Assembly (NCBI GenBank): GCA_951217055.1
Contig: OX578276.1
Span: 113,801,313 to 113,865,312 of the forward strand
Source of the DNA: Gerris lacustris
Taxonomy: Eukaryota > Arthropoda > Insecta > Hemiptera > Gerridae
Reading direction: 5' to 3'
Length of the DNA: 64,000 nucleotides
A program made the position numbers and the translations under genes. Shown one piece after another: positions 9,820-20,218 of this stretch; within the stretch, counting starts at the first letter, position 1, and the number at the start of each line of letters is the position of its first letter. The notes beneath the pieces were generated by a model. That model worked only from the letters and a program-made list of their open reading frames with translations. It was not told where the DNA came from and did not search any database.

Positions 9820-9867
<48 letters not shown>

Positions 9868-10300
9868 GGTCTGTGTGTCCGCGAATTATGAAACGTGCGA
9901 CGATAACTTGAGTAAATGTCGACCGATTTTAATGAAATTTGGTAGACATGTTCCTTTTACCAATGCCCAGGACGAGTTCGTTGGAAAACGTTATACGTCC
10001 AAGCGTTCACGAACAACGCTTGCGTAAACGTGAACTTCAAATTTAAAATTGAAATTTTAGATCGGGGAAAAAATCTAACTTCATCTATTCAATGAGACAA
10101 ACATTTTTTTCAAATACAATTTTTTAGTAAAACCAACTGCGACACCGCTATGAAGTGTTAAAGATCGCTAAAACTATATTTAATAGTTTTTACACAATAA
10201 ACAATACAACAATAAACTAATATAACAATAAAGTACATGATAGGATGCGAGGAAGCTATGTGCCACACTAATTGGCAGTCTATTTATTGATTATTTTCAA
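9690..10300 (+). repeat. HP1 repeat, copy 1
   Basis: Starts with a compound hairpin at 9690-9719 (GCTTCCG...CGGAAGC with an inner TTACC-GAA-GGTAA). GTCTCCGATTTTAAAAATTC follows, then about 12 units of CTGT (about 9821-9867). The core shared with the CGTCAC family comes next. It ends with GGATGCGAGGAAGCTATG and CCACACTAATTGGCAGTC (about 10231-10280). Non-coding; apparent frames of 67-91 codons are shadows of the CTGT tract and core. Confidence 0.85.
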
Positions 10301-10427
10301 AATATTTCTCAATTAGACTCTAAATCTTGTAATTATTTTCGTTGAACAAGTATAATTAATAATTAGTAACAAATATTATTGGGCTATTCTTTTAAAAATA
10401 ATATGTATATAATAATACTTATATTTT

Positions 10428-11015
10428 GCTTCCGAGCTTACCGAAGGTAACGGAAGCATTGTGTTCACTTTTGAGAACAAAAAAGTTTTATGCCTCCGAT
10501 TTTAAAAATTCCAAGACAGAAATCCGTTTCAGACATCAGGGAACATTTTTGGTCTCGTGTCTGTCTGTCTGTCTTTCTGTCGGTCTGTGTGTCCGCGAAT
10601 CGTGAAACGTGCGACGATAACTTGAGTAAATATTGCCCGATTTTAATGAAATTTGGTAGACATGTTTATTTTACCAATGCTCAGGTCGAGTTCGTTGGAC
10701 AACGTTATCCGTTCAAGCGTTCACGCGCAGCGCTCGCGTAAACGTGAACTTCAAATTTAAAATTGGAATTTTCGGTCGGGAAAAAATCAAACCTTATCTA
10801 TTCAATGAGACGAACATTTTTTTCAAATACAATTTTTTAGTAAAACCTACAGCGACACCCCTATAAAGTGTTAAAGATCGCTAAAAAATGTTAATTGTTC
10901 TTACACAATAAACAATATAACAATAAAGTAATAAAACTTTAATGTTAATATAACAATAAAGTACATGATAGGATGCGAGGAAGCTATGTGCCACACTAAT
11001 TGGCAGTGTATTTTT
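10428..11015 (+). repeat. HP1 repeat, copy 2
   Basis: Second copy in the same orientation with the hairpin at 10428-10457 and only about four CTGT units. The core and 3' tail are as in copy 1, and the tail includes a duplicated AATATAACAATAAAGTA. The two copies are separated by about 130 bp of AT-rich DNA. Confidence 0.85.
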
Positions 11016-11686
11016 TATTACAATGGAATAATACATATATATTTTTAAAGGTAATAACAAAAACACGTGCATAAAACAAAACATTAAGAAATAATTACAT
11101 AATTTTACAGAAAAAAACATGATACATAATACAAATAATGAAAAAAAAAAAATACTTTTTTATTCTTTTAAATTAATTTAGTATTTTGTTAGTATTATTT
11201 GTACTTTTTTAACCTAAAATTTATTTTACATACATTTTGTAAAAGAAATTATTAAAAAATTTACTGAGAAAAAAAACTGTAGGGCTAATGTCCTAGCGTT
11301 GCCATATGGCAACAGCCCAAATTTGGGGTAAGGAATTTATTTCAATTTTTTTAAACATTTTTTACATATTAAGGGACCTCTTAACAGACAAAATCCCCAG
11401 AAAAAAACCAAACAATTCCCCAAAAAAATAATTCGGGCAGTTAAGGGTTAATTTTGGCATAAATGATCAAAAAAATAATACCTTGAAGAGAAATTAAGAA
11501 ATATATGTTCTCCAAAGTTCCCAAAAATATATCCACCCCCAAAAACTCTAAAACAAACTTGAAAATAAATAATTATTTTTGAAAAATCTAGTTTTTGAGA
11601 TATTGAAGACAATAAAACTGACTTTATTGAAATTCGAAAGAAAAAGTAAAAAATCACAGGGAAGTACTTGCGTCCAAGTACTTTTT
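11016..11686. repeat. AT-rich gap with one end of a palindrome-ended element
   Basis: Up to 11297 there is only AT-rich DNA. At 11298-11313 is the GTTGCCATATGGCAAC palindrome with its CTAATGTCCTAGC flank, one end of the element seen whole at 9229-9589, here without a second end. The remainder shows no coding sequence. Confidence 0.5.
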
Positions 11687-11981
11687 AGGGTTTTGTAGAA
11701 GATTAAGCATGCCCGTTATGTAATTATGATTTTATTCTTCGATCTCAAGAGTCCGGGATCGATCCCCCGGGGGGGTCACAATGTTTTTCATCGGTAATAA
11801 CGACTAGAAAAATTCATTTTTTCAGACCATTTCGATCGCTTCACCATAAGGTATAACCATGAATTATTTCGAAATTTTAGGACCACCTGTTATATAATGG
11901 TTTGGGTGGGGGGAAATTTTTGGGGGTATATTTTGACTTATAAAATTAATAAAGAATGAAAAATTTAAAAAAGCAAATATA

Positions 11982-12164
11982 TGTGGCCAACCTGATTGTT
12001 ATTATTTTTAGTTGTCACTTTTGAAATATTATTTTCAGTGTCAGTTTTCATATTTAGTCTGATTATAATTCTTGTATTTAATTTCGTGAAATATAGAAGA
12101 GTGGTCGTGGAAAAGTAACTTATTATTCTAACTTAAGTAACGGGTTAAGAACGGCACAGCCATA
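11982..12164 (+). repeat. 5' LTR of intact gypsy element
   Basis: 183 bp, starting TGTGGCCAACC and ending CGGCACAGCCATA. The ends form an imperfect inverted repeat (TGTGGC and GCCATA). It should hold the promoter and transcript start. AT-rich with no canonical TATAAA seen. Confidence 0.93.
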
Positions 12165-12165
12165 T

Positions 12166-12183
12166 TGGTGACCAACGACGTGA
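12166..12183 (+). promoter_or_regulatory. Primer-binding site of intact gypsy element
   Basis: TGGTGACCAACGACG begins one base after the LTR end, where the 3' end of a primer tRNA (ending GGTCACCA) would pair. Which tRNA cannot be decided here. Confidence 0.7.
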
Positions 12184-12236
12184 TTGAAAACAGCGTGATT
12201 GAAAACGACGTGATTGAAAACGACGTGTTTGAAGCA
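12177..12236 (+). repeat. Leader tandem repeat, four 15-bp units
   Basis: GACGTGATTGAAAAC, AGCGTGATTGAAAAC, GACGTGATTGAAAAC, GACGTGTTTGAAGCA follow each other without gaps from inside the primer-binding region into the leader. They lie upstream of gag in the part of the RNA where packaging signals usually sit. Confidence 0.9.
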
Positions 12237-12389
12237 CTAAAGGGCAGTGAGTTAAATAATTTTATTTATATTTTTTGACAGATTGTCAAAAAAGTCAAAA
12301 ATTTTAAAAAATTAACTTTTTTTTTTAAAAAAAAAGCTTATATTTTTACGGAACTAATACTATTACGGTCCTTGTTGAGAAAATCCAAG

Positions 12390-13256
12390 ATGCCAGAAAA
12401 TCAACAATTAGTTCCAACTCCATTAAATCAAAATCCAGTTTTGCCATCTACGAGTAATGATAACTCCACGAATTCCGTCAATAGAGTAGGTCTCAAAATC
12501 CCTCCATTCTGGAAAACTAAACCACATCTATGGTTTATACAGCTCGAAGCTCAATTTGTTACGGCCAACATTACTGTTGATCAAACGAAATTTTACCATG
12601 TAGTCGGAGCTCTCGACATGGAAATTTTAGACCATGTTTCTGATTTGGTTGCTTCTCCTCCACAAGCAGAGGCTTATCACAAGCTCAAACAAAGAATCAT
12701 AGATTCCTTTTCTGATTCTGAAGAAAAGCAAATAAAACAGCTACTTACAGCCATAGAATTAGGGGACAGTAAACCTAGCCATCTATTACGACGTATGCGG
12801 GAACTAGCCAAAGCTAGGGTTAACGACCAATTCCTGCGGTCCTTGTGGTTACAACGCATGCCCTCCAATGTGCAAGCTATACTTTCTGTTTCCGAAGAAG
12901 GGGACTTGAACAAACTTGCATCGCTAGCCGATAAAATCATGGAAGTGTCCGATAACCCGAATTCCACTACAAACCTAGCTCAAGTATCACGAGCGTCAAC
13001 CTCTACTGACCTCCAAGCTCAGGTATCCGCTCTCGTTGAACAAGTTAGTCAGCTGTCAAAAATCGTGCGTGGCCGAAACCGATTCCGTTCGCGATCGCGT
13101 GGTCGTTTCCGATCTAGTAACCGGTCTACTTCTCCGCAAACCGATCAAAGTCAAGGTATTTGCTGGTACCATAAGCGATATGGGAAAAAAGCGTACAAGT
13201 GTACCCCTCCTTGCAACATGTCGGAAAACGAGAAGGCCCTTCACTCGCGGCGGTGA
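12390..13256 (+). CDS. gag: Gag polyprotein of intact gypsy element
   Basis: Gag assembles the cytoplasmic particle and binds element RNA. The first ATG is at 12390 (288 codons); the frame is open a little further upstream without ATG. Residues about 35-170 form a DUF7041-like capsid domain with [20 protein letters not shown] and [10 protein letters not shown] near its start and [10 protein letters not shown] near its end. Then come a Ser/Thr-rich linker, a probable helix ([19 protein letters not shown]) and an Arg-rich basic patch ([15 protein letters not shown]). A zinc-finger-like C-terminus has CWYH at 258-261, Cys 271 and Cys 275. The last about 80 nt overlap pol, which is in the -1 frame. 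Intact: no internal stop. The start is inferred; the family is recognised from motifs, not from a search. Confidence 0.9.
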   Translation: MPENQQLVPTPLNQNPVLPSTSNDNSTNSVNRVGLKIPPFWKTKPHLWFIQLEAQFVTANITVDQTKFYHVVGALDMEILDHVSDLVASPPQAEAYHKLKQRIIDSFSDSEEKQIKQLLTAIELGDSKPSHLLRRMRELAKARVNDQFLRSLWLQRMPSNVQAILSVSEEGDLNKLASLADKIMEVSDNPNSTTNLAQVSRASTSTDLQAQVSALVEQVSQLSKIVRGRNRFRSRSRGRFRSSNRSTSPQTDQSQGICWYHKRYGKKAYKCTPPCNMSENEKALHSRR

Positions 13257-16200
13257 ACGAACAGGGCGTCAAGTCAAGCCGCCTCTGGATTACCGACAAA
13301 ACTACAGGTTGCAGATACCTTATTGATACTGGGGCTGACCTTTCGGTAATTCCGGTGAGCAGGACTCGTAGGAGATGCTATGAACCTACATACAGACTTT
13401 TTGCTGCAAACGGAACCGGCATTCGTACTTACGGCGAAACGCAGTTAACGGTAAACCTCGGATTGCGCCGAAACTACACATGGAGTTTTATCATAGCTGA
13501 CGTAGCGTGTCCAATCCTTGGAGCAGATTTCTTAGCTCATCATAATTTAATTATTGATCTAAAATCTCGACAACTAATCGATGGACATACTAAAATTAAA
13601 TCACTCTGCACTCTGTCAACGGGTCAAGCAGTCATAATTAGAGCTTTGCAAGAGGAATCCATCTATACTCAACTACTTCGTACTTCGTTTCCTCAAATCA
13701 TGAAAGATTTCTTACCAGCTGAAATAAAACACAGAACTACTCATCACATCAATACATCTGGACCTCCAGTGTTCGCTAAGGCAAGGAGACTTGATCCGAA
13801 GAAGCTCTCTGATGCCAAAGCTGAGTTCGATTCCATGATCGCACAGGGAATCTGTCGACCATCAGACAGCAACTGGGCCAGTCCTCTTCATATGGTGCTG
13901 AAGAAAAATAATACCTGGCGTCCCTGTGGCGATTATAGAGCACTTAATGCGATCACGATTCCAGATAGGTATCCTCTGCCACATATCCATGATCTAGCAC
14001 AAGGGTTACATAAAAAAACCATATTTTCGTCACTGGATCTCACGAAAGCGTATCATCAGATACCAGTCGAGCCTTCCGACATTCCGAAGACCGCTGTCAT
14101 AACTCCGTTTGGACTCTATGAGTTCGTGCGAATGCCTTTCGGACTTCGGAACGCCGGTCAAACTTTTCAAAGGTTCATACATAACGTGCTACGTGGTCTA
14201 GATTTTGTATTTATTTATATAGATGACGTTTTGATTGCCTCTTCTTCAGAAGAAGAACATTTGGAACACTTACGTCAAGTCTTCACAAGATTGAGAGAAT
14301 ATGGAATTGCTCTCAACGCTGCAAAGTGTGTATTTGGTAAGCAGACTATTCGTTTCCTGGGTTACCATGTCACATCATCAGGTATACAACCATTACCTGA
14401 AAGAGTTCAGGCTATCAAAGAATTTAAACGTCCAGAAACGGTTCAAGATGTAAGACGGTTCCTAGCTCTTATTAATTTTTACCACCGCTTTATACCAAAC
14501 ATCTCACGTATACAAGCACCGTTAACAGATCTTATAAAAGGTTCTAAAAAGAAAAAAGATCAAACCAAGGTAAACTGGACCCAAGATTCTGAGCAAGCAT
14601 TTGAAACTTGCAAGAGTAGTTTGGCAGATGCTACCATTCTAGCGTTCCCTGATCCCGATGGACGGATATATTTAGTCACCGATGCCTCTGATACAGCTGT
14701 TGGAGCAGCTCTTCACCAAGTAGAAGGTCATGAATCCAGACCTCTCGGTTTTTTCTCTTCAAAGCTGACGGACGCTCAACGGCGATACAGCGCATATGAC
14801 AGAGAATTACTCGCTGTGTACTCATCCATCAAGTATTTCCAACATATGCTGGAAGGAAGACACTTTAGAATCTACACAGATCACAAGCCTCTGACCTTTG
14901 CATTCCACCAAAAGGCAGACAAGTCATCTCCTCGCCAGCTCAGATATCTCGATTTTATCTCACAATTTTCTACCGACATCCATCACATTTCCGGAAAAGA
15001 CAACATAGTTGCAGACGCTCTCTCCCGAGTCAATTCGATAACAACACCTTCTACCATCGATTATGAGGAAATAGCGAAACAACAGGAAAAAGATGAAGAA
15101 CTGAAGAAGTTGCTACAAGGAACTACATCCTTAAAGCTTCAACTTACCACCGTTCCAAATATAAAGAATCCTCTCTACTGCGAAATAGACAACAACAAGA
15201 TAAGACCATACGTCCCAAGAGGATTGAGACATGAAGTCATCCGAAGTGTGCACAACCTCGCACATCCAGGTAGAAAGGTTACTGCTAAATTGGTTAAAGA
15301 CCGATTTGTATGGCCGGGAATAGAGAAGGACTGTGTCAACCTAGTCAAAGCTTGCGAAGCATGTCAAAAGTCTAAAATTCACAGACACACCAGATCACCT
15401 ATAGCAGATTTCCCTCAGTCTAACCAAAGATTCTCAAGCGTACATGTCGACATCGTTGGACCTTTACCTCAACGGCAAGGGTTCAAATACCTTCTCACAT
15501 GTGTTGATCGATATACACGTTGGCCTGAGGTAATACCTCTACAAAATATTACTGCTGAAACAGTAGCCTATGAATTTTATTTAAACTGGGTCGCTAGGTT
15601 CGGCGCCCCAACCAATATTATTACGGACCAAGGTAAGCAGTTTGAGTCCAAATTATTTCATTCATTGGCTAGATTAGTAGGGGCTAAAAAGATAAGAACT
15701 ACTGCCTACCATCCAGAGGCAAATGGGATGGTAGAGAGACTGCACCGTCAACTGAAGGCTGCTCTCAAATGCCAAGAAAATTCAAATTGGGTTGAAACGT
15801 TACCTACAGTTTTACTAGGCATTCGAGCTGCTATCAAGGAAGATCTACAGGCAAGCCCAGCTGAACTCGTGTTAGGAGCAACATTAAGATTACCAGGTGA
15901 CTTGTTCAGTTCTAAAAAAAACTCATTCAAGCTAACAACAACAGACTTTGTGGATAGACTCAAAAGAGCATTTGAGAACCTAAGGCCACTCCCAGCAACA
16001 CGCCACGATAAAAAGAAAGTTTTTGTTCACCCGGATCTCAGCAAAACATCTCATATATTTTTAAGAGATGATTCGGTGAAGAAACCTCTAACACAGCCTT
16101 ACACAGGTCCCTACCGTGTTGTGAAGAGAGGAAAGAAAACTTACACTGTCATCATCGGAGATAAGGAAAAGGTGGTGGCGCTGGACAGAATAAAACCAGC

Positions 16201-16270
16201 TTATTCCCTAAAGGAGTTGGAGGAAATAGACAACAAGATGAAAAAGAGAGTCAGATTTGCCTCCAACTAG
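13175..16270 (+). CDS. pol: Pol polyprotein (protease, RT, RNase H, integrase) of intact gypsy element
   Basis: The pol frame opens after a stop at 13172 and runs to TAG at 16268. Numbering from the codon at 13199: aspartic protease with DTGADLS at 43-49. Reverse transcriptase about 226-395 has [13 protein letters not shown] (Asp 280) and YIDD at 340-343. RNase H about 490-610 has Asp 495, Glu 536, Asp 561 and Asp 606. The integrase zinc domain has His 685, His 689, Cys 719, Cys 722. The integrase core has Asp 751, Asp 810 and Glu 846 with exactly 35 residues between the last two (D,D35E). A C-terminal domain has [24 protein letters not shown] order is diagnostic of Ty3/gypsy. There is no ATG near the 5' end, so Pol is probably made as a Gag-Pol fusion by -1 frameshifting. 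Confidence 0.95.
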   Translation, partial: AIWEKSVQVYPSLQHVGKREGPSLAAVNEQGVKSSRLWITDKTTGCRYLIDTGADLSVIPVSRTRRRCYEPTYRLFAANGTGIRTYGETQLTVNLGLRRNYTWSFIIADVACPILGADFLAHHNLIIDLKSRQLIDGHTKIKSLCTLSTGQAVIIRALQEESIYTQLLRTSFPQIMKDFLPAEIKHRTTHHINTSGPPVFAKARRLDPKKLSDAKAEFDSMIAQGICRPSDSNWASPLHMVLKKNNTWRPCGDYRALNAITIPDRYPLPHIHDLAQGLHKKTIFSSLDLTKAYHQIPVEPSDIPKTAVITPFGLYEFVRMPFGLRNAGQTFQRFIHNVLRGLDFVFIYIDDVLIASSSEEEHLEHLRQVFTRLREYGIALNAAKCVFGKQTIRFLGYHVTSSGIQPLPERVQAIKEFKRPETVQDVRRFLALINFYHRFIPNISRIQAPLTDLIKGSKKKKDQTKVNWTQDSEQAFETCKSSLADATILAFPDPDGRIYLVTDASDTAVGAALHQVEGHESRPLGFFSSKLTDAQRRYSAYDRELLAVYSSIKYFQHMLEGRHFRIYTDHKPLTFAFHQKADKSSPRQLRYLDFISQFSTDIHHISGKDNIVADALSRVNSITTPSTIDYEEIAKQQEKDEELKKLLQGTTSLKLQLTTVPNIKNPLYCEIDNNKIRPYVPRGLRHEVIRSVHNLAHPGRKVTAKLVKDRFVWPGIEKDCVNLVKACEACQKSKIHRHTRSPIADFPQSNQRFSSVHVDIVGPLPQRQGFKYLLTCVDRYTRWPEVIPLQNITAETVAYEFYLNWVARFGAPTNIITDQGKQFESKLFHSLARLVGAKKIRTTAYHPEANGMVERLHRQLKAALKCQENSNWVETLPTVLLGIRAAIKEDLQASPAELVLGATLRLPGDLFSSKKNSFKLTTTDFVDRLKRAFENLRPLPATRHDKKKVFVHPDLSKTSHIFLRDDSVKKPLTQPYTGPYRVVKRGKKTYTVIIGDKEKVVALDRIKPAYSLKELEEIDNKMKKRVRFASN
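13182..13193 (+). promoter_or_regulatory. Candidate -1 ribosomal frameshift site
   Basis: In gag phase the sequence reads GGG AAA AAA GCG. Slipping back one base on the A6 run enters the pol frame, which opens at 13175. Any shift must occur between 13175 and 13256. GGAAAAC near 13222 is a weaker alternative. No pseudoknot was worked out. The offset could also be an ordinary deletion. Confidence 0.4.
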
Positions 16271-16280
16271 AAGAGGGGAA
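16269..16280 (+). promoter_or_regulatory. Polypurine tract
   Basis: AGAAGAGGGGAA overlaps the pol stop and lies 3 nt before the 3' LTR, the position for plus-strand DNA priming. Confidence 0.8.
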
Positions 16281-16283
16281 TCC

Positions 16284-16466
16284 TGTGGCCAACCTGATTG
16301 TTATTATTTTTAGTTGTCACTTTTGAAATATTATTTTCAGTGTCAGTTTTCATATTTAGTCTGATTATAATTCTTGTATTTAATTTCGTGAAATATAGAA
16401 GAGTGGTCGTGGAAAAGTAACTTATTATTCTAACTTAAGTAACGGGTTAAGAACGGCACAGCCATA
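16284..16466 (+). repeat. 3' LTR of intact gypsy element
   Basis: 183 bp, same start, same end and same sequence by eye as the 5' LTR. Followed by the TATA duplication at 16467-16470. Confidence 0.93.
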
Positions 16467-17070
16467 TATATATTTGAATCCTACTCTTCACCAGCTTTCA
16501 TATGATACCCAACTCAAAATTTTAAAAAAATAAAATTTTTGGCGCACTTCAAATTTTCGCGCCCAAAATTGGCAATTTTTTAAAATTTGGGATGAACTCC
16601 CGGAATTATCATTGCCCTACAATAAGGCATTAGCATGAATTATTTCGAAATTTTAGGACCAGCCGAAGTATAGTGGTTGGGGGGGGGGAAATTTTTTTTG
16701 GGTATTTTTTGATTTTTTTACCCAATAAGGAATGCAAAATTTACAAAAGCTTATATATATTTGCGTCCTACTCTTCAGCAGCTTTCATTTGATACCCCAC
16801 TCGAAAATTAAAAAAAATATAAATTTTTGAGTTTACAACATTTTTGCGAATTGCGCATGCGCATATTTAATTTTGAATTTCAGTATATTTTTCCTGTGGT
16901 TGGGTCAAAAAGTTACACCAGTATTTCAAATTTCAGCTCTTTAGCTTAAACGGTTCGGGCCCTATGAACCATAGAGCGACGGACAGACGGACACATCACC
17001 CTCGGCATAAGGGTTTTGAGAAGAATCTACAAAACCCTAAAAACCACCTATTTATCAATTTTAAATATAA

Positions 17071-17960
17071 TCTATAATATAAGTGGAATGTCCTGATTGA
17101 CTGGCTGACTGACATAGAATCAACGCACAGCAAAATCTACTTAAACGAGAGACTCGAAATTTTGAGGATATACTGGGTTCATATCATAGGCATCAACTAA
17201 GAAAGGATTTTGCGAAATTTTTATATTTGTACCCAGGGGTACGGGGTACAAATGTCAAAGTAATGAATACTTTTAATGATGCATATAGTTGAAAAGCTCT
17301 TTAAAAGTACAGTAATTGTTGTTATGTACAGTTTTGTCATATTTTCATTTAGGAGGGGGTAAAATGGAAAAATATGTACAACTTCATCTTATATAAATAA
17401 AGAGTGTCTATGAGTGTCTTTTGTCTTATATAAATGAAGTGTTTATGAGTGTACAGTGTACTGCTTACATGAGATTATAAAGTTAAAATGTTGGTACTCA
17501 GGAGTACGGGGTACAGATGTCAAAGTAATTGATAGGTACCCTTTATGATGCATATCGTTGAAAGGCTCTTTAAGAGAAAAGTAATTATAATGTACGTTTT
17601 TGTCATTATTTTCATTTAGGAGAGGGGTAAAAAGGAAATGTCAACGTAAGTGTGTGTGCGCGCGCGCGTGAACGGGCGCGTGTGTGTGTGTTCTTTATTC
17701 AAATCTACCGTTTTATTCCGATTCCAATGAAAATTTGCACACTTGACCTTCAAAGCAAGGGGAAAATGAGAAGGTCACTGACTTCATGCATTTTCGAAAT
17801 TTTGATTTTGGTACACAGGGGTACGGGGTACAAATGTCAATGTAATGAAAACCCTTCACGATGCATACCGTTGAAAAGTTCTTTAAGAGTGCTGTACAAT
17901 TAATGTTATGTACATTTAGGGGGGTAAAATGGAAAATATATCTATATCTATGTATAAAAA
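17071..17960 (+). repeat. Helitron-like family, plus copy with internal repetition
   Basis: Begins A|TCTATAATATAAGTGG, the same 5' end as the copies at 33113 and (diverged) 29798. The block GGGGTACGGGGTACAAATGTC, AATGAAAACCCTTCATGATG and GAAAAGCTCTTTAAGAG, followed by TTTTCATTTAGGAGGGG and GGTAAAATGG, appears three times within this copy (about 17230, 17510, 17820). No protein. Confidence 0.65.
17650..17692. repeat. Alternating purine-pyrimidine tract
   Basis: GTGTGTGTGCGCGCGCGCGTG, then GGGCGCG and another GTGTGTGTGTG. An unusually GC-rich dinucleotide tract for this window; such tracts can adopt Z-DNA. Confidence 0.8.
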
Positions 17961-18279
17961 ACTAATAATTGTTGTGTCAGTACATTTATCCAATTGGGCT
18001 AACATTTTGTATTTATTCATTTATTTTATTTTATTTGTTTTTTTTTATTATTATTATTTTTATCCCTAAGGGGTACATAAGGACAGAGTAAGAAAAGAAG
18101 GGGAATTGAGCCCAGACCGATCTTCAAAAGTTAGGAAGTTAATACTTGAGAGAGAGCTCTTATTTTGGATGTAAGCATGTATATTAATAAAAGATAATTC
18201 CAATTTCAACCAATGGATGTAAAATGACACGGGGAGGGGGGGGGGTATAAATCCATTAAATTGAAAATAAAACACCCCG
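17961..18279. other. AT-rich gap
   Basis: T-rich tract, then TACATAAGG-type debris and a G-run (18234-18244). No feature identified. Confidence 0.4.
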
Positions 18280-18634
18280 TAGCGAAATTTCTATGTTTTT
18301 TGACAAAATTGGCGCCGAAAATTAAACACTATCCCTAAGTGAAATATATATTTGTAATCTACTCTTCAATACCTTTCATTTGATACCCCACTCAAAATTT
18401 TAAAAAAATATTTTTTCGCGCGACGTGAATTATCCACCATTTTGAATTTGAAGAGCTGATAATTTAGAGTTCGCTATATTTTTCCTGTGTGCGCGTCAAA
18501 ATCTTTTATACTGGAAAGTTTCACGTTTTTATCTCTTTTGGTTCAAAAGTTATTGGAACCGTACAGATTGACAGACAGACACAGGAACGAAACTATAAGG
18601 GTTTCTTTTTTTTTAGTTTTACCAACGAAACCCT
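18280..18634 (-). repeat. AGGGTTTCGTTGGT-family repeat, truncated copy
   Basis: This copy reads in the opposite orientation to the full element at 37372-38022. Its outer end is ACCAACGAAACCCT (18621-18634). Shared words include TTCATTTGATACCCCACTC, CACGTTTTTATCTCTTTTGG and TTTTTCCTGTGTGCGCGTC. The other end is lost. Confidence 0.75.
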
Positions 18635-19404
18635 AAAAAGGCAACTTACATCATTTATATAAACCAGTAAACATTTAAAATGTTTAATTTAAACATTTAA
18701 AGGTGCAAAATCATTAAACAATACAATAAGAAAAGAAATTATAATATTTGCCTGTGATGACACACAACACAATATATTACATTATTGCAGTATTTTTAGA
18801 ATATAATTTTATTTATTATAAACTATGATATCCAGGTAAAGAAATAACCTTTTGTATAGAGTAATAATAATGTAACATATCTATTTGAACCTTGGTACCT
18901 ACTAGAAACCTAATCTAAAGTTTGGAGACTAATTCGTTATCTAAGATATAAGATATTGCTTCTTCGTTTTTTTATTTTATATTGCATATTTATTTTATTT
19001 TTTTCTCAACCAAATTATTTTTTTACTTCCTCATAATATGGCACAAAGAAGCATATTTTTTTAAACAGTCTTCCTATAACCTGTCTTGGTTGGCCCTTGT
19101 GGGCTTTTTAAGCTTGAACAACTAAAGAAATTTTGATGAAATATGCAAGGAAATCACGAGGATTATTAACTGTGATCCTAAATTTGGGACCACTGACCCA
19201 AAAAACAAACAATTAATACAATCAATTAGAAATTCATATTTTACCATTTTGTACTAGGTGCAGGTACTAATTGGGTACTTTATAATTATAAGCGTTATTT
19301 CTCGGTCTAGTTCTATGTCATTAATGTTGACTTCTAAGACTTTTGTGGAAAATTGAAAGCTTAAATTCGGGACAAGGTATCATTAACGTCAGAGAAACTC
19401 ATTC
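18635..19404. other. AT-rich non-coding stretch
   Basis: Nothing recognised on either strand; no inverted repeats or coding character. Confidence 0.5.
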
Positions 19405-19477
19405 TCCTGCGTAGCTTAGTTGGTAGAGCGCTATACTGGAAATATAGAGGCCCGTGGTTCAAATCCAGGCGCTGGAG
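19405..19477 (+). tRNA. tRNA-like sequence, anticodon GGA (Ser-type), possibly pseudogene or SINE head
   Basis: The 73 nt fold into a cloverleaf: acceptor TCCTGCG with CGCTGGA (one T-T mismatch), D-arm GCTT/GAGC with loop AGTTGGTA, perfect anticodon stem CTATA/TATAG with loop CTGGAAA (anticodon GGA), 5-nt variable loop, T-arm CGTGG-TTCAAAT-CCAGG (one G-G mismatch). A-box TAGCTTAGTTGG and B-box GGTTCAAATCC are good. True serine tRNAs have a long variable arm, which is absent, and two stem mismatches argue for a pseudogene or tRNA-derived repeat. Its complement reads LDLNHGPLYFQYSALPT, a peptide often mis-annotated as protein in invertebrates. Confidence 0.6.
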
Positions 19478-20218
19478 TGTATTTTTCTCTGTCTGTTTCC
19501 CGTAGTTAATAATAATTATAATTTGATTTAAATTAAAATATTTGTTAAATCTAGTGTCCATTTCAATTCAAATGAAACCATATAATGGATATGTAACCGA
19601 GATAATGACACAAACATAAAGGATAGGTAGGTACCAGCAGAATGAATATGAAAGAAGCTGCTCAATCAAATTAATAACAACTATTGTTAAGTTTTTCAAG
19701 GACCGATCAACCGATCGATTTTTTATTCTTGGATCTAACCAAATCACTCAATTAATGGTCCTTCGAAAATGTAGCAATTATCTCAGTTACATTGATAGAA
19801 CATTCAAAAGAGAAGTAGAATAAATAAATTCAGGGCGGCCTATTGTGAATAAAAATGTTAACCTTACATGAGCAATTAATTCTACTACCCACTTTTTCCG
19901 TCCACTTGGCGGTGAAAAGCCTTTGGTGGCTGTATTGGGCAAGTAAATGTTTTTAATTATTCCCTCGTATTAAAAAGAATAATATGTTGAAGAGCATAAA
20001 GAAAGTAACTAATTATATGAGAGGAGGACTCTCTTCAGGCAATATATATATTATATAAACAGTATTTTATACATAAAATGCAATTTTAAGGGAAATTTAG
20101 AAAATGTGGTTTTCTTAGACAAAGTTCGTTGGATTTTCAATGAATCGAATTAAGCAAACATCATCTCTCAATGTATAAATAATAAACAGGTCAAGTGTGT
20201 GCTAGTCAGCACACAGCG
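19478..20218. other. AT-rich non-coding stretch
   Basis: No gene. Near its end the small hairpin GTGTGCT-AGTC-AGCACAC (about 20195-20212) belongs to the repeat that starts at 20219. Confidence 0.45.

Larger units (their letters stand above)
11982..16466 (+). mobile_element. Complete Ty3/gypsy LTR retrotransposon, 4485 bp
   Basis: All structural parts are present in order: 5' LTR (11982-12164), primer site, leader, gag, pol, polypurine tract, 3' LTR (16284-16466). The insertion duplicated TATA (11978-11981 and 16467-16470) within an older short element. Both LTRs are 183 bp and I found no difference between them by eye. Because LTRs are identical at insertion, this implies a very recent event. 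No env-like frame follows pol. Gag and pol are open throughout apart from the -1 frame change, so the copy may be functional. The Gag type (DUF7041-like with a CWYH finger) and an integrase without an obvious chromodomain fit gypsy lineages widespread in insects. Confidence 0.95.
11687..17038. mobile_element. Short element (about 0.86 kb) split by the gypsy insertion
   Basis: Outer ends are AGGGTTTTGTAGA (11687-11699) and its exact complement TCTACAAAACCCT (17026-17038). Removing 4.49 kb of gypsy leaves about 860 bp. A second, left-truncated copy lies at 49118-50346 and shows uninterrupted structure. It contains GATCGATCCCCC near 11758 (GGTTCGATTCCCC in the other copy). On the right it contains two tandem units that both read CCTACTCTTCA(C/G)CAGCTTTCAT (16482 and 16770). 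No protein. Confidence 0.7.

Noticed and set aside
9821..9867. CTGT array as a gene-coded repeat protein
   Set aside because: The open frames only reflect the tetranucleotide tract and the repeat core, and recur with every HP1 copy.
12677..12967. Minus-strand frames inside gag and pol (also 13056-13244, 15748-15963)
   Set aside because: Shadows of the intact gag and pol reading frames.
13036..13326. Plus-strand 96-codon frame overlapping the gag/pol junction
   Set aside because: Third frame over the junction, without homology. Gag and Pol explain the sequence.
19361..19561. Minus-strand 66-codon protein with LDLNHGPLYFQYSALPT
   Set aside because: It is the antisense translation of the tRNA-like sequence, a known kind of false protein.
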